A model generated the notes under the pieces. It worked only from the letters and a program-made list of their open reading frames with translations. It had not been told where the DNA came from and ran no database searches. Positions 1-7,575 of a DNA stretch of 18,347 bases are shown here, piece after piece; the stretch's first letter is position 1, and each line of letters opens with the position of its first letter. A program made the position numbers and the translations under genes. Where the stretch lies: assembly GCA_026989405.1 (NCBI GenBank), contig JALSJL010000214.1, positions 1 through 18,347 of the forward strand, read 5' to 3'. Source of the DNA: Marinosulfonomonas sp. (lineage in GTDB: Bacteria; Pseudomonadota; Alphaproteobacteria; Rhodobacterales; Rhodobacteraceae).

Positions 1-1145
1 TTCCGCTGCGTGAACAGATGATCCTGGCCGGTGTCGAAGGCGCCGAGGACATGCCCGCCGAGGGCCGCAAGGTGGCGGTGGACGCGGTGTTTGACAGCGT
101 GAGCGTCGGCACCACCTTTCAGGAAGAGCTGAAGAAGGCGGGGGTCATTTTCTGCTCGATTTCGGAAGCGATCCGCGAGCACCCGGACCTGGTCAAGAAA
201 TACCTCGGCTCGGTCGTGCCGCAGAGCGACAATTTCTACGCCACGCTGAATTCCGCCGTGTTTTCAGATGGCTCCTTCGTCTACATCCCGCCGGGCGTGC
301 GCTGCCCGATGGAGCTGAGCACCTATTTCCGCATCAATGCCGAAAACACCGGCCAGTTCGAGCGCACGCTGATCATCGCCGACAAGGGCTCTTACGTCAG
401 CTACCTGGAAGGCTGCACCGCGCCCAAGCGCGACACCGCGCAGCTGCATGCGGCCGTGGTGGAACTGGTCATCCTGGAAGATGCCGAGATCAAGTATTCC
501 ACCGTGCAGAACTGGTTCCCCGGCGACGAAGAGGGCAAGGGCGGCATCTACAACTTTGTCACCAAGCGCGCCGATTGCCGCGGCGACCGGGCCAAGGTGA
601 TGTGGACCCAGGTCGAAACCGGCTCTGCCGTCACCTGGAAATACCCGTCCTGCATCCTGCGTGGCGACGATACCCAGGGCGAGTTCTACTCGATCGCCAT
701 CACCAACAACATGCAGCAGGCCGATACCGGCACCAAGATGATCCACCTCGGGAAAAACTCGAAAAGCCGGATCGTCTCCAAGGGGATCAGCGCGGGGCGT
801 GCCCAGAACACCTATCGCGGGCTGGTCAGCATGCACCCGAAGGCGAAAAACAGCCGCAACTACACCCAGTGCGACAGCCTGCTGATCGGCGACAGATGCG
901 GGGCGCACACGGTGCCCTATATCGAGGTCAAGAACAACTCCAGCCGGGTCGAGCACGAGGCGACGACCTCGAAGGTGGACGACGATCAACTGTTCTACTG
1001 CCGCCAGCGCGGCATGGACGAAGAGGCGGCGCTGGCGCTGATCGTCAACGGCTTTGCCAAGGAAGTGCTGCAGGCGCTGCCGATGGAGTTTGCCATGGAA
1101 GCCCAACAGCTTGTGGCGATCTCGCTGGAGGGGTCGGTCGGTTGA
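1..1145 (+). CDS. sufB: SufB, Fe-S cluster assembly scaffold protein (5' partial)
   Basis: SufB is the scaffold subunit of the cytosolic SufBC2D complex, on which Fe-S clusters are built from iron and SufS-derived sulfur. The reading frame is open to the left edge (first full codon at base 3), so the ATG at 18 is internal. About 380 C-terminal residues are visible, against roughly 480-510 for the full family. The beta-helix core and the highly conserved tail are present, including EHEATTSK, DDQLFYCRQRG and the end VAISLEGSVG. The Cys in TQCDS (codon 870-872) matches the position of the sulfur-accepting Cys405 of E. coli SufB. Cys and His residues follow in DRCGAH. It is followed by two membrane-protein genes before sufC, which is an unusual insertion. 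Identity is very secure; only the N-terminus is missing. Confidence 0.97.
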   Translation, partial: PLREQMILAGVEGAEDMPAEGRKVAVDAVFDSVSVGTTFQEELKKAGVIFCSISEAIREHPDLVKKYLGSVVPQSDNFYATLNSAVFSDGSFVYIPPGVRCPMELSTYFRINAENTGQFERTLIIADKGSYVSYLEGCTAPKRDTAQLHAAVVELVILEDAEIKYSTVQNWFPGDEEGKGGIYNFVTKRADCRGDRAKVMWTQVETGSAVTWKYPSCILRGDDTQGEFYSIAITNNMQQADTGTKMIHLGKNSKSRIVSKGISAGRAQNTYRGLVSMHPKAKNSRNYTQCDSLLIGDRCGAHTVPYIEVKNNSSRVEHEATTSKVDDDQLFYCRQRGMDEEAALALIVNGFAKEVLQALPMEFAMEAQQLVAISLEGSVG

Positions 1146-1253
1146 TGCCTGCCCGCGATCTTCAGGAAATCGGCCGCGCGGCGCCATGTTGGCGCCCGAT
1201 TCGTCGCAATCATGCGGGGTGGTATACAGTGGCAAACCCGGCAGGTGCGGCGC

Positions 1254-1844
1254 ATGGATCAAAAGCAGAGCTTTCAGGAGCGCCTGGCGCGCATCCAGTC
1301 AAATGGCCGCGCGCCTTCCGAGGAGCTTGTGGCGGCTGCAAGCCCGGCGCCAACCCGGGCCGCGCCCGCAAAACGAGCCAAAGGGGCTGTTTCGCCTCTG
1401 CCGGACTGGCGCGAAAACATCCGGTATCCGCTGGCCTTCGTGCGCGCCTTCCTGATTGGCGCTTTTGCGGTGTTCGTGTCGCGCTACGCCCGGTTTCACC
1501 TGGCCGACGGCTCATTGGTGGGCGAGGACGCCGACCTTGTGATGCTGATCGATGGTTTCATCGCCACGGCCGCGGCCTTTGCGATCAAGGAAGTTTTCCG
1601 CATCAAGGGCAGGGAATTTGCGCCGGCACAGACCGCGGGCGTGGTCATGATGGTGGTCTCGATGCACAATCTCGCGCATTGGGCACCAACACCGATGGCG
1701 CTGATCTTTTCGCCGGAATGGGTCGCGGAGGTTCAGGTTTACACCCTGCCCAATTCGATCCTGTTCAGGGGCGTCTCGTTTGTCATCGGCGACACTGGCA
1801 GTTCCGAGCCGCAGATGCCGACGATCCTGGAAATGGACCCCTAG
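1254..1844 (+). CDS. Uncharacterised suf-operon membrane protein, paralogue 1
   Basis: I do not recognise a named family. The 196-residue protein has a soluble N-terminus rich in Ala, Pro and basic residues (1-58). It then has three predicted membrane segments, near residues 60-76, 94-116 and 126-145. It is a clear paralogue of the gene at 2013. Shared elements in the same order are FQERLARI near the N-terminus, a first helix ending in a RYARF motif, a helix starting with an acidic ID pair, MHNL at 137-140, and PNSILF near the C-terminus. I prefer the ATG at 1254 (MDQKQSF) over one at 1212, because it places FQERL at the same distance from the start as in the paralogue. The gene lies 108 bases after sufB, suggesting co-transcription, but no strong ribosome binding site is visible. 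Any role in Fe-S assembly is inferred from position only. Confidence 0.75.
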   Translation: MDQKQSFQERLARIQSNGRAPSEELVAAASPAPTRAAPAKRAKGAVSPLPDWRENIRYPLAFVRAFLIGAFAVFVSRYARFHLADGSLVGEDADLVMLIDGFIATAAAFAIKEVFRIKGREFAPAQTAGVVMMVVSMHNLAHWAPTPMALIFSPEWVAEVQVYTLPNSILFRGVSFVIGDTGSSEPQMPTILEMDP

Positions 1845-2012
1845 GCCTGCGCCTGATCCTGGGCGGTGCCGGGGCTGCACCAGTGTCGGCGCCTGCCGGA
1901 TTTCGTGACGTTGCTGCCCAAAGACTCCCGGAAAACGCGCAACTTGCGCCGCATTCTCGCCTCGTTCCCCTGCCACTCCATACAGTGGGAAGAGGAAAAG
2001 GGGTAACCGGGT

Positions 2013-2630
2013 ATGGTCACGGCCACCTTGCAGAAGGAAGAATTTCAGGATCGTCTGCAGCGCATTGCGCGGGGCGGGCCGAACACGCTGGGGCAGCTGA
2101 TGGCCGGCCCGGCCGAGGACAACCGGACCCGGGAAAAATCTTCGCGCAAGCCTCGCAAGGCAGCCCGTGCCGAGGCCCGGATGCAGGCCCGGCAACAGGC
2201 ACAGCGACAAGCCCGCAGCCGGCGCAGCACGAACCCGATTGGCGCGGCCATCGGCGGTGTTCTGATCGGCGCCATGGCGGTGCTGGTGGTGCGCTATGTC
2301 CGGTTCCGGCTGACCGGCGAAGCGCTTGGCGGTGCCAATGCCGATTTTCTGCTGGCGATCGACCTGGTTCTGGCCATGACCCTCGCCATCATGTTTCGCA
2401 CCATCTTCGGCAGCAGCTCGCGTTTGCATGGGGTCGGCAAATTGCTGGGCGTCGGCGCCATGGCGCTGGCCATGCACAACCTGGTCTTTTTCGCGCCGGG
2501 CGTCTTTTCCCAGGTCTTTTCAACGCAATGGGTTCAAAGCGTCACCGCGACGACAGAGCCCAACAGCCTGCTTCTGGCGGGCACAGAATTCCTGACGTCG
2601 GCGCCCGGACAGGCCGTTGGCGGGTCCTGA
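2013..2630 (+). CDS. Uncharacterised suf-operon membrane protein, paralogue 2
   Basis: This 205-residue protein is homologous along its length to the product of the gene at 1254. It starts with FQDRLQRI, followed by a very basic, Gln/Arg/Ala-rich stretch (about 45-78) that is probably cytoplasmic and helical. Three predicted membrane segments follow, at about 80-97, 110-130 and 138-160, with MHNL at 154-157 and PNSLLL near the end. A purine-rich ribosome binding site (AGGAAAAGGGG, 1993-2003) supports the ATG at 2013. It is 168 bases after its paralogue and 355 bases before sufC. The basic segment is much more pronounced than in paralogue 1, so the two copies may have diverged in partner or nucleic-acid binding. 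That is inference. No enzyme motif is visible. Confidence 0.78.
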   Translation: MVTATLQKEEFQDRLQRIARGGPNTLGQLMAGPAEDNRTREKSSRKPRKAARAEARMQARQQAQRQARSRRSTNPIGAAIGGVLIGAMAVLVVRYVRFRLTGEALGGANADFLLAIDLVLAMTLAIMFRTIFGSSSRLHGVGKLLGVGAMALAMHNLVFFAPGVFSQVFSTQWVQSVTATTEPNSLLLAGTEFLTSAPGQAVGGS

Positions 2631-2985
2631 ACGGGCCAGCTTGCGGCCCTGACACGGCAGCGGCCAGGGCGGCTGCCCGCCTGATCGGCAGGCTGGGGCC
2701 GCGGCCCGATGCTGACGGCCGCGCAAACACTCCAAAGCCCGGATATCTTCACGGCGTCGGCGTCTTTGCCGGGCGCCATTTCGCGGCTGCCCCCTTGACG
2801 GCCATGCGGGGCAGGGCCGGGGCCTGCGGGCGGGTTGCGCCGCTGCACGGCACATCCGCCAACGCACCCGAGACAGAAAACCAACGCGCATCGCATGCCA
2901 CCGGGGCACGCGTGATCACACAACATGGAACGGTCCGAATTTCAGGCGCAATGGCCTGAACCGAACAAAGCTGGAGAAACGGAAA
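2631..2985. other. Non-coding gap before sufC (355 bp)
   Basis: No convincing gene lies here. The frames that stay open are long GC-driven shadow frames with no recognisable protein content. Two short inverted repeats occur near the left end: GCCCTG at 2646-2651 with CAGGGC at 2665-2670, and GCCTG at 2679-2683 with CAGGC at 2689-2693. Neither is followed by a T-run, so they are weak as terminators. The last 60 bases become AT-richer and end in the sufC ribosome binding site. A secondary promoter for sufC is possible, but no good -35/-10 pair was found. Confidence 0.4.
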
Positions 2986-3741
2986 ATGCTGGACATCAAA
3001 GACCTTCACGTCAAACTTGAAGACGAAGACAAGCAGATCCTCAAAGGTGTCGACCTGAGCGTCGGCGCGGGCGAGGTGCATGCGATCATGGGGCCGAACG
3101 GCTCTGGCAAATCGACGCTTTCCTATGTGCTTGCCGGCAAGGAAGGCTACGAGGTGACACAAGGCAGTGCCACGCTCGATGGGGTCGACCTGCTTGACAT
3201 GGACCCGGAAGAGCGCGCCGCGGCGGGCCTGTTTCTGGCCTTCCAGTATCCGGTCGAAATCCCCGGTGTTGGCAACATGACCTTCCTGCGCACAGCGGTC
3301 AACTCGGTGCGCAAGGCGCGCGGCGAGGCTGAACTGTCCGCCGGTGAATTCCTGAAGGAAATCCGCGCCAGGGCCAAGGCGCTCAAGATCGACGCGGAAA
3401 TGCTCAAGCGTCCGGTCAACGTCGGCTTCTCCGGCGGCGAAAAGAAGCGCAACGAGATCCTGCAGATGGCGATGCTCGAACCCAAGATGTGCGTTCTTGA
3501 CGAAACCGATTCGGGCCTTGATGTCGATGCCATGAAGCTGGTGGCCGAAGGGGTGAACGCGCTGCGCAGCCCCGATCGCGCCTTTCTGGTCATCACCCAT
3601 TACCAGCGTCTTCTGGACCATATCAAACCCGACGTGGTGCACATCATGGCCGATGGCCGCATCATCAAGACCGGTGGCCCCGAACTGGCGCTGGAAGTCG
3701 AAAACAACGGCTATGCCGCCCTGCTGCAAGAGGTGGCCTGA
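2986..3741 (+). CDS. sufC: SufC, ATPase of the SufBC2D Fe-S assembly complex
   Basis: SufC is an ABC-type ATPase that drives the conformational cycle of the SufB-SufD scaffold in the cytosol; it is not a transporter. The 251 residues match family length. Visible motifs are the Walker A GPNGSGKST (36-44), the Q-loop FQYP (86-89), the ABC signature FSGGEKKR (148-155), the Walker B plus D-loop LDETDSGLD (171-179) and the H-loop ITHYQR (203-208). The GEKKRNE form of the signature and the ETDSGLD sequence are typical of SufC. A ribosome binding site (TGGAGA, 2972-2977) sits 8 bases before the ATG. The stop codon overlaps the sufD start in TGATG. Confidence 0.98.
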   Translation: MLDIKDLHVKLEDEDKQILKGVDLSVGAGEVHAIMGPNGSGKSTLSYVLAGKEGYEVTQGSATLDGVDLLDMDPEERAAAGLFLAFQYPVEIPGVGNMTFLRTAVNSVRKARGEAELSAGEFLKEIRARAKALKIDAEMLKRPVNVGFSGGEKKRNEILQMAMLEPKMCVLDETDSGLDVDAMKLVAEGVNALRSPDRAFLVITHYQRLLDHIKPDVVHIMADGRIIKTGGPELALEVENNGYAALLQEVA

Positions 3742-5030
3742 TGGCGCTCGCAAAATCGAAATCCGAAATCACGCAGGCCCGTCTTGGAGGGCTGAAACTG
3801 CCCGGGGGCGGTGAATGGATCACCGCCGCGCGCAAGGCTGCGCTGAAGCGCGTGCAGGACATGGGCCTGCCCTCGCGCCGCGATGAATACTGGAAATACA
3901 CCGACCCCACGACGCTGGCCCAGCCCGAAGCGCCGCCCGCCGCCCTGTTTGACGTCGGAGACGACACGCCGGTCTATGGTGAAATCGACCGGCTGAAGAT
4001 CGTGTTCGTCGATGGCGTTTTCGACCCTGACGCCTCGGATGATCTTTCGCTGGAAGGGCTGGAGGTCGAACGGATTGCCGATGCGGCCAGGGCAGACATC
4101 CACTGGGCCAGGGACCTGTTTGGCGTTCTGGAAGCGCGCGGCCAGACTCCGGTTGCCCGCCCGCTTGCAGCGCTGAACACGGCCACTGCCAACGAGGGCG
4201 TCGTCATTCGCGTGACCGGTCGCGTTTTGCGCCCGGTTTCGCTGATCTACCTGCACCGCGACGAAACGTCGGATGCCATGCTGCACCATCTGGTGAAGCT
4301 TGAGCCGGGGGCCGAAATGACCCTGCTTGAAAACGGCCCGGCCGCGGCGCGGCTCAACAAGGTGCTCGAGGTCGAGGTGGCCGATGGCGCCAGTTTCCAC
4401 CACGTCCGCACCCAGGGCCGCGATCATGAGCGTCGGGCGCACACGCATGTCTTTGCGCGACTTGGCACCGAAAGCCGCTTCAAGAGCTTCACCCTGACGG
4501 TGAATGGCGTTCTGACGCGCAACGAATCGGTGATCGAACTGACGGGCGACAACGCATCGGCCCATGTGGCCGGGGCGGCGGTCGGAGACGGCGATTTCTT
4601 GCAGGATGACACGGTGTTCGTCACCCATGACGCCGAGAATTGCGAAAGCCGGCAGGTTTACAAGAAAGTCCTGCGCAACGGGGCAACCGGCGTGTTCCAG
4701 GGCAAGATCCTGGTCAAGGAGGGGGCTCAGAAAACCGACGGCTATCAGATCAGCCAGGCGCTCATGCTGGATGACGACAGCCAGTTCTATGCCAAGCCCG
4801 AGCTTGAGATCTATGCCGACGACGTGGCCTGTTCCCACGGCTCGACCACCGGTGCGATCGATGAGGATGCGCTGTTCTACCTGCGCTCGCGCGGGGTGCC
4901 GCGGGTTGATGCGGAAGACTTGCTCGTGCTGTCGTTCCTGGCCCAGGCAATCGACGAAATCGACAGCCCGGAAATCGCCGATGAGCTGCTTTCGCGCCTT
5001 GAAGCCTGGTTGAAACGCCGCCGCGGCTGA
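3741..5030 (+). CDS. sufD: SufD, Fe-S cluster assembly protein
   Basis: SufD is the SufB paralogue that pairs with SufB and binds SufC in the SufBC2D scaffold. The 429-residue protein has the SufD N-terminal helical region with the conserved SRRDEYWKYTD motif (about 47-57) and a C-terminal beta-helix. The signature CSHGSTTG is present with His366, equivalent to E. coli SufD His360 at the SufB-SufD interface. It is followed by DEDALFYLRSRG. The ATG at 3741 shares a base with the sufC stop, and the sufD stop in turn overlaps the start of the next gene at 5030. This indicates translational coupling. Confidence 0.96.
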   Translation: MALAKSKSEITQARLGGLKLPGGGEWITAARKAALKRVQDMGLPSRRDEYWKYTDPTTLAQPEAPPAALFDVGDDTPVYGEIDRLKIVFVDGVFDPDASDDLSLEGLEVERIADAARADIHWARDLFGVLEARGQTPVARPLAALNTATANEGVVIRVTGRVLRPVSLIYLHRDETSDAMLHHLVKLEPGAEMTLLENGPAAARLNKVLEVEVADGASFHHVRTQGRDHERRAHTHVFARLGTESRFKSFTLTVNGVLTRNESVIELTGDNASAHVAGAAVGDGDFLQDDTVFVTHDAENCESRQVYKKVLRNGATGVFQGKILVKEGAQKTDGYQISQALMLDDDSQFYAKPELEIYADDVACSHGSTTGAIDEDALFYLRSRGVPRVDAEDLLVLSFLAQAIDEIDSPEIADELLSRLEAWLKRRRG

Positions 5031-5524
5031 TGGCGGTCAGCACCGACATACTGCGCGCCTGGCGCCATCCGCGCCAGGTGATGGCGGGGCACTTGTCGCA
5101 GGGGCTGCGCGAAGACCGGGCACTGGTCTTCCTGATGCTCGGCTGCGCGCTTGTCTTCGTTTCGGTCTGGCCGCGGCTGGTGCTTGAAAGCCGTCTTGAT
5201 CCCGCAACGCCGCTGGATGCCCGGCTGGGCGGGGCGCTACTGGCCTGGATGTTCATCGCACCGCTGGCGCTCTATCTGATCGCCGCGGTCAGCCATGTGG
5301 CTGCTCGCATGGTCGGGGGCCACGGCACCTGGTTCGGCGCGCGTCTGGCGTTGTTCTGGGCGCTTCTTGCCGCCTCGCCCCTGTGGCTGCTGAACGGCCT
5401 GCTGGCGGTTGTCCCCGGCGCGCGGGCGTTGCACACTGTCACCGGCGCGATTGCCCTTGCAGGATTTGTGATAATCTGGCTTGCATCGCTCATTGAAGCA
5501 GAATTCGGCGGAGACGCGATGTGA
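5030..5524 (+). CDS. Yip1-family-like membrane protein 1, in suf operon
   Basis: This is a small integral membrane protein of 164 residues. Four hydrophobic segments lie at about 31-50, 66-90, 106-128 and 136-157. The layout resembles bacterial Yip1-domain proteins, whose function in bacteria is not established. The family call rests on general character, so it is moderate. The start ATG overlaps the sufD stop by one base and the end overlaps the next gene by four bases, which ties it tightly to sufCD and sufS translation. The N-terminus carries LRAWRHPRQVMAG, comparable with the LRNPREGARKVMA region of the next protein. The two may therefore be diverged relatives or form a pair. No catalytic motif or metal-binding cluster is seen. 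Confidence 0.7.
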   Translation: MAVSTDILRAWRHPRQVMAGHLSQGLREDRALVFLMLGCALVFVSVWPRLVLESRLDPATPLDARLGGALLAWMFIAPLALYLIAAVSHVAARMVGGHGTWFGARLALFWALLAASPLWLLNGLLAVVPGARALHTVTGAIALAGFVIIWLASLIEAEFGGDAM

Positions 5525-6111
5525 CGGCGGTAACCAGACTTGTGCAAGCGGCGCTCGACACGCTGCGCAACCCGCGTGAAGGGGCGCGCAAGGTCATGGC
5601 CCTTGACCTGCCGCGGCGCGCACGGTGGGACATCCTGATGCTGATCGCCATCGTCAGCGCGGGGTTTGCCTATCTGTCCTTTGCGCTCAATGCGCGTCTG
5701 GGCAATCTCGTTCCCGGCACTGAATTGATGAGCCCGTTCATGATGGCCGTCGCGCAGATTCTGGTTCTGTGGATGATGGTCTACGCGATCTACCTGGTCG
5801 GGCGGGCCATGGGCGGCACCGGCTCGCTGGATGACACGATCCTGCTGGTCGCCTGGATGCAGGGCATCCTGATCGGCCTTCAGGTGTTGCAGATCATTGC
5901 CGCCCTTGTGTTTCCGCTGGCGTCGGTCCTGCTGGGGTTTGCCGGGTTCATCATCCTGTTCTGGCTGCTGACCGTCTTCACCGCCGAACTGCACGGGTTT
6001 CGCTCGACCGCCGCGGTCTTCTTTTCGGTTCTGATCGTCATGGTGGTTCTGTCCACCATATTGCGCGCGGTGTTTTCGATGTTCGGCTACAGCATTGTGG
6101 GGGTGATCTGA
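5521..6111 (+). CDS. Yip1-family-like membrane protein 2, in suf operon
   Basis: This is a 196-residue integral membrane protein with about five hydrophobic segments, at roughly 36-56, 69-97, two within 105-158, and 163-184. The N-terminal amphipathic region has LRNPREGARKVMAL. The fold is probably Yip1-like, as many proteins of this family are a short basic N-terminus followed by five helices. The start is a GTG at 5521 inside the stop context of the previous gene (GTGA overlap), with GGCGGAGA upstream as ribosome binding site. The stop overlaps the sufS ATG. This tight coupling to sufS suggests co-production, but no mechanism linking it to Fe-S assembly is visible. Confidence 0.74.
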   Translation: MTAVTRLVQAALDTLRNPREGARKVMALDLPRRARWDILMLIAIVSAGFAYLSFALNARLGNLVPGTELMSPFMMAVAQILVLWMMVYAIYLVGRAMGGTGSLDDTILLVAWMQGILIGLQVLQIIAALVFPLASVLLGFAGFIILFWLLTVFTAELHGFRSTAAVFFSVLIVMVVLSTILRAVFSMFGYSIVGVI

Positions 6112-7331
6112 TGCTTGATGTCGCGGCTGTCCGGGCCGATTTTCCCATTCTTTCGCGCGAGGTGAACGGCAAGCCGCTGGTCTATCTCGACAATGGCGCC
6201 TCGGCGCAAAAGCCCAAGGCTGTGATTGATGCGGTCAATCTGGCCTATGAGCATGAATATGCCAATGTTCATAGAGGCTTGCACTACCTTTCCAATCTGG
6301 CGACCGAAAAATACGAAGCGGTGCGCGGTATCATTGCGCGGTTTCTTGGCGTGGCTGATGAACGTCAGATCATCCTGAATTCCGGCGCCACCGAAGGCAT
6401 CAACATGGTGGCCTATGCCTGGGCGATGAAAAACCTGAAATCGGGCGATGAGATCGTTCTGTCGGTGATGGAACACCACGCCAATATCGTGCCCTGGCAT
6501 TTCCTGCGCGAGCGCATGGGCGTGCGGCTGAAATGGGTTGAACCGGACGGGCTTGGGGCGCTTGATGCGCAAAAGGTGATCGACGCCATCGGCCCGGACA
6601 CCAAGCTTGTTGCAATCACCCATCTTTCCAATGTGGTGGGAAGCGTTGTTGATGTAAAGGAAATCTCCCGCGCGGCCCGGGCGCGCGGCGTTCCGGTGCT
6701 TGTCGACGGCTCGCAGGGCGCGGTTCACATGCCGGTCAGCGTGGATGATCTGGGCTGCGATTTCTATGTGATCACCGGCCACAAGCTGTATGGCCCGTCC
6801 GCATCCGGGGCGATTTTCGTGCAGTCTGACCGGATGGCCGAGATGCAGCCCTTTATGGGCGGCGGCGACATGATCCGCGAGGTGACGCGCGACATGGTCA
6901 GTTACAATGACCCGCCGATGAAGTTCGAAGCCGGCACGCCGGGCATCGTGCAGGCCATCGGTCTTGGCGCGGCGCTGGAGTACATGATGGCGCTCGGCAT
7001 GGAAAATATCGCCGCCCATGAGGCTGCCTTGCGCGATTATGCCCAGGCCAGGCTTGGCGGTTTGAACTGGTTGAATATCCAGGGACAAGCCCCGGACAAG
7101 GCAGCTATTTTCTCGTTTACTCTGGACGGGGCGGCGCATCCGCATGACATCTCTACCGTGCTCGACAAGCGCGGCATTGCGGTGCGCGCGGGCCACCATT
7201 GCGCCCAGCCGCTGATGGAGCATCTGGGCGTCACCGCCACCTGCCGGGCGTCATTTGCGATGTATAACACCACCCAGGAGGTCGACGCGCTTGTCGATGC
7301 GTTGGAGCTTTGCCACGATCTTTTCACCTGA
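6111..7331 (+). CDS. sufS: SufS, group II cysteine desulfurase
   Basis: SufS is a PLP enzyme that removes sulfur from L-cysteine to give alanine and an enzyme persulfide for the SUF scaffold. The 406 residues match the family. The PLP-binding lysine is Lys225 in ITGHKLYGPSASG. The persulfide-forming cysteine is Cys364 in RAGHHCAQP, matching E. coli SufS Lys226 and Cys364. Other type II features are LNSGATEGIN, MEHHANIVPW and the loop FEAGTP. The ATG overlaps the preceding stop. No sufE or sufU partner is visible in this window. A terminator follows directly, so sufT and sufA, often found next, are not in this transcript. Confidence 0.97.
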   Translation: MLDVAAVRADFPILSREVNGKPLVYLDNGASAQKPKAVIDAVNLAYEHEYANVHRGLHYLSNLATEKYEAVRGIIARFLGVADERQIILNSGATEGINMVAYAWAMKNLKSGDEIVLSVMEHHANIVPWHFLRERMGVRLKWVEPDGLGALDAQKVIDAIGPDTKLVAITHLSNVVGSVVDVKEISRAARARGVPVLVDGSQGAVHMPVSVDDLGCDFYVITGHKLYGPSASGAIFVQSDRMAEMQPFMGGGDMIREVTRDMVSYNDPPMKFEAGTPGIVQAIGLGAALEYMMALGMENIAAHEAALRDYAQARLGGLNWLNIQGQAPDKAAIFSFTLDGAAHPHDISTVLDKRGIAVRAGHHCAQPLMEHLGVTATCRASFAMYNTTQEVDALVDALELCHDLFT

Positions 7332-7350
7332 AGCGGCGCCGCCGTTTTTT
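7332..7350 (+). terminator. Rho-independent terminator of the suf operon
   Basis: Directly after the sufS stop, GCGGC (7333-7337) pairs with GCCGT (7341-7345, one G-T pair) around a GCC loop. A run of six T residues follows at 7345-7350, and flanking A residues can extend the stem. This is a compact but classical terminator and ends the suf operon before the tRNA promoter. Confidence 0.62.
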
Positions 7351-7354
7351 GCGA

Positions 7355-7383
7355 TTGCTGGCGGGCGGAGCTTGGCCTATATG
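7355..7383 (+). promoter_or_regulatory. Probable sigma-70 promoter of tRNA-Arg
   Basis: A TTGCTG (-35, 7355-7360) and a TATATG (-10, 7378-7383) are separated by exactly 17 bases. They lie just after the suf terminator and 9 bases before the mature tRNA 5' end at 7393. The GC-rich stretch between -10 and the start resembles stable-RNA promoters. Transcription would begin almost at the tRNA. Confidence 0.5.
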
Positions 7384-7392
7384 GGCGGTGAC

Positions 7393-7469
<77 letters not shown>

Positions 7470-7527
7470 TTTTTCGCTCACACAAGTTCCGCGTCGCCCC
7501 ACGCCTGTGCCGGGGCGGGCAAGGCCC

Positions 7528-7545
7528 GGGCCGCAGTCGCGGCCC
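7528..7545. terminator. Possible bidirectional hairpin between tRNA-Arg and the histidine kinase gene
   Basis: GGGCCGC (7528-7534) and GCGGCCC (7539-7545) form a 7-bp perfect stem with loop AGTC. Beyond one C-T mismatch, two further C-G pairs can form. It sits 31 bases past the kinase stop on the minus strand and downstream of the tRNA on the plus strand, where opposing transcripts meet. Neither side has a proper T-run, so the terminator role is tentative. Confidence 0.4.
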
Positions 7546-7575
7546 TGGGGGTTTGGCGCGCGCCCCGAGCGGCTG

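Noticed and set aside
1180..1196. GGCGCC-ATGTT-GGCGCC hairpin after sufB
   Set aside because: The stem could fold, but no T-run follows and GGCGCC is self-complementary and frequent in such DNA. Not enough for a terminator call.
2795..2823. TTGACG at 2795-2800 as a -35 box for sufC
   Set aside because: No -10-like sequence lies at a suitable distance; the region 17 bases on is GC only.
575..2959. 794-residue plus-strand frame from sufB to the gap before sufC
   Set aside because: It is a shifted frame over sufB and the two paralogue genes, with high Arg/Gly/Pro content typical of GC-rich shadow frames. The true frames give recognisable proteins.
2749..4838. Two long minus-strand frames (334 and 375 residues) opposite sufC and sufD
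   Set aside because: sufC and sufD are certain on the plus strand. These frames show no conserved motif and arise from codon bias.
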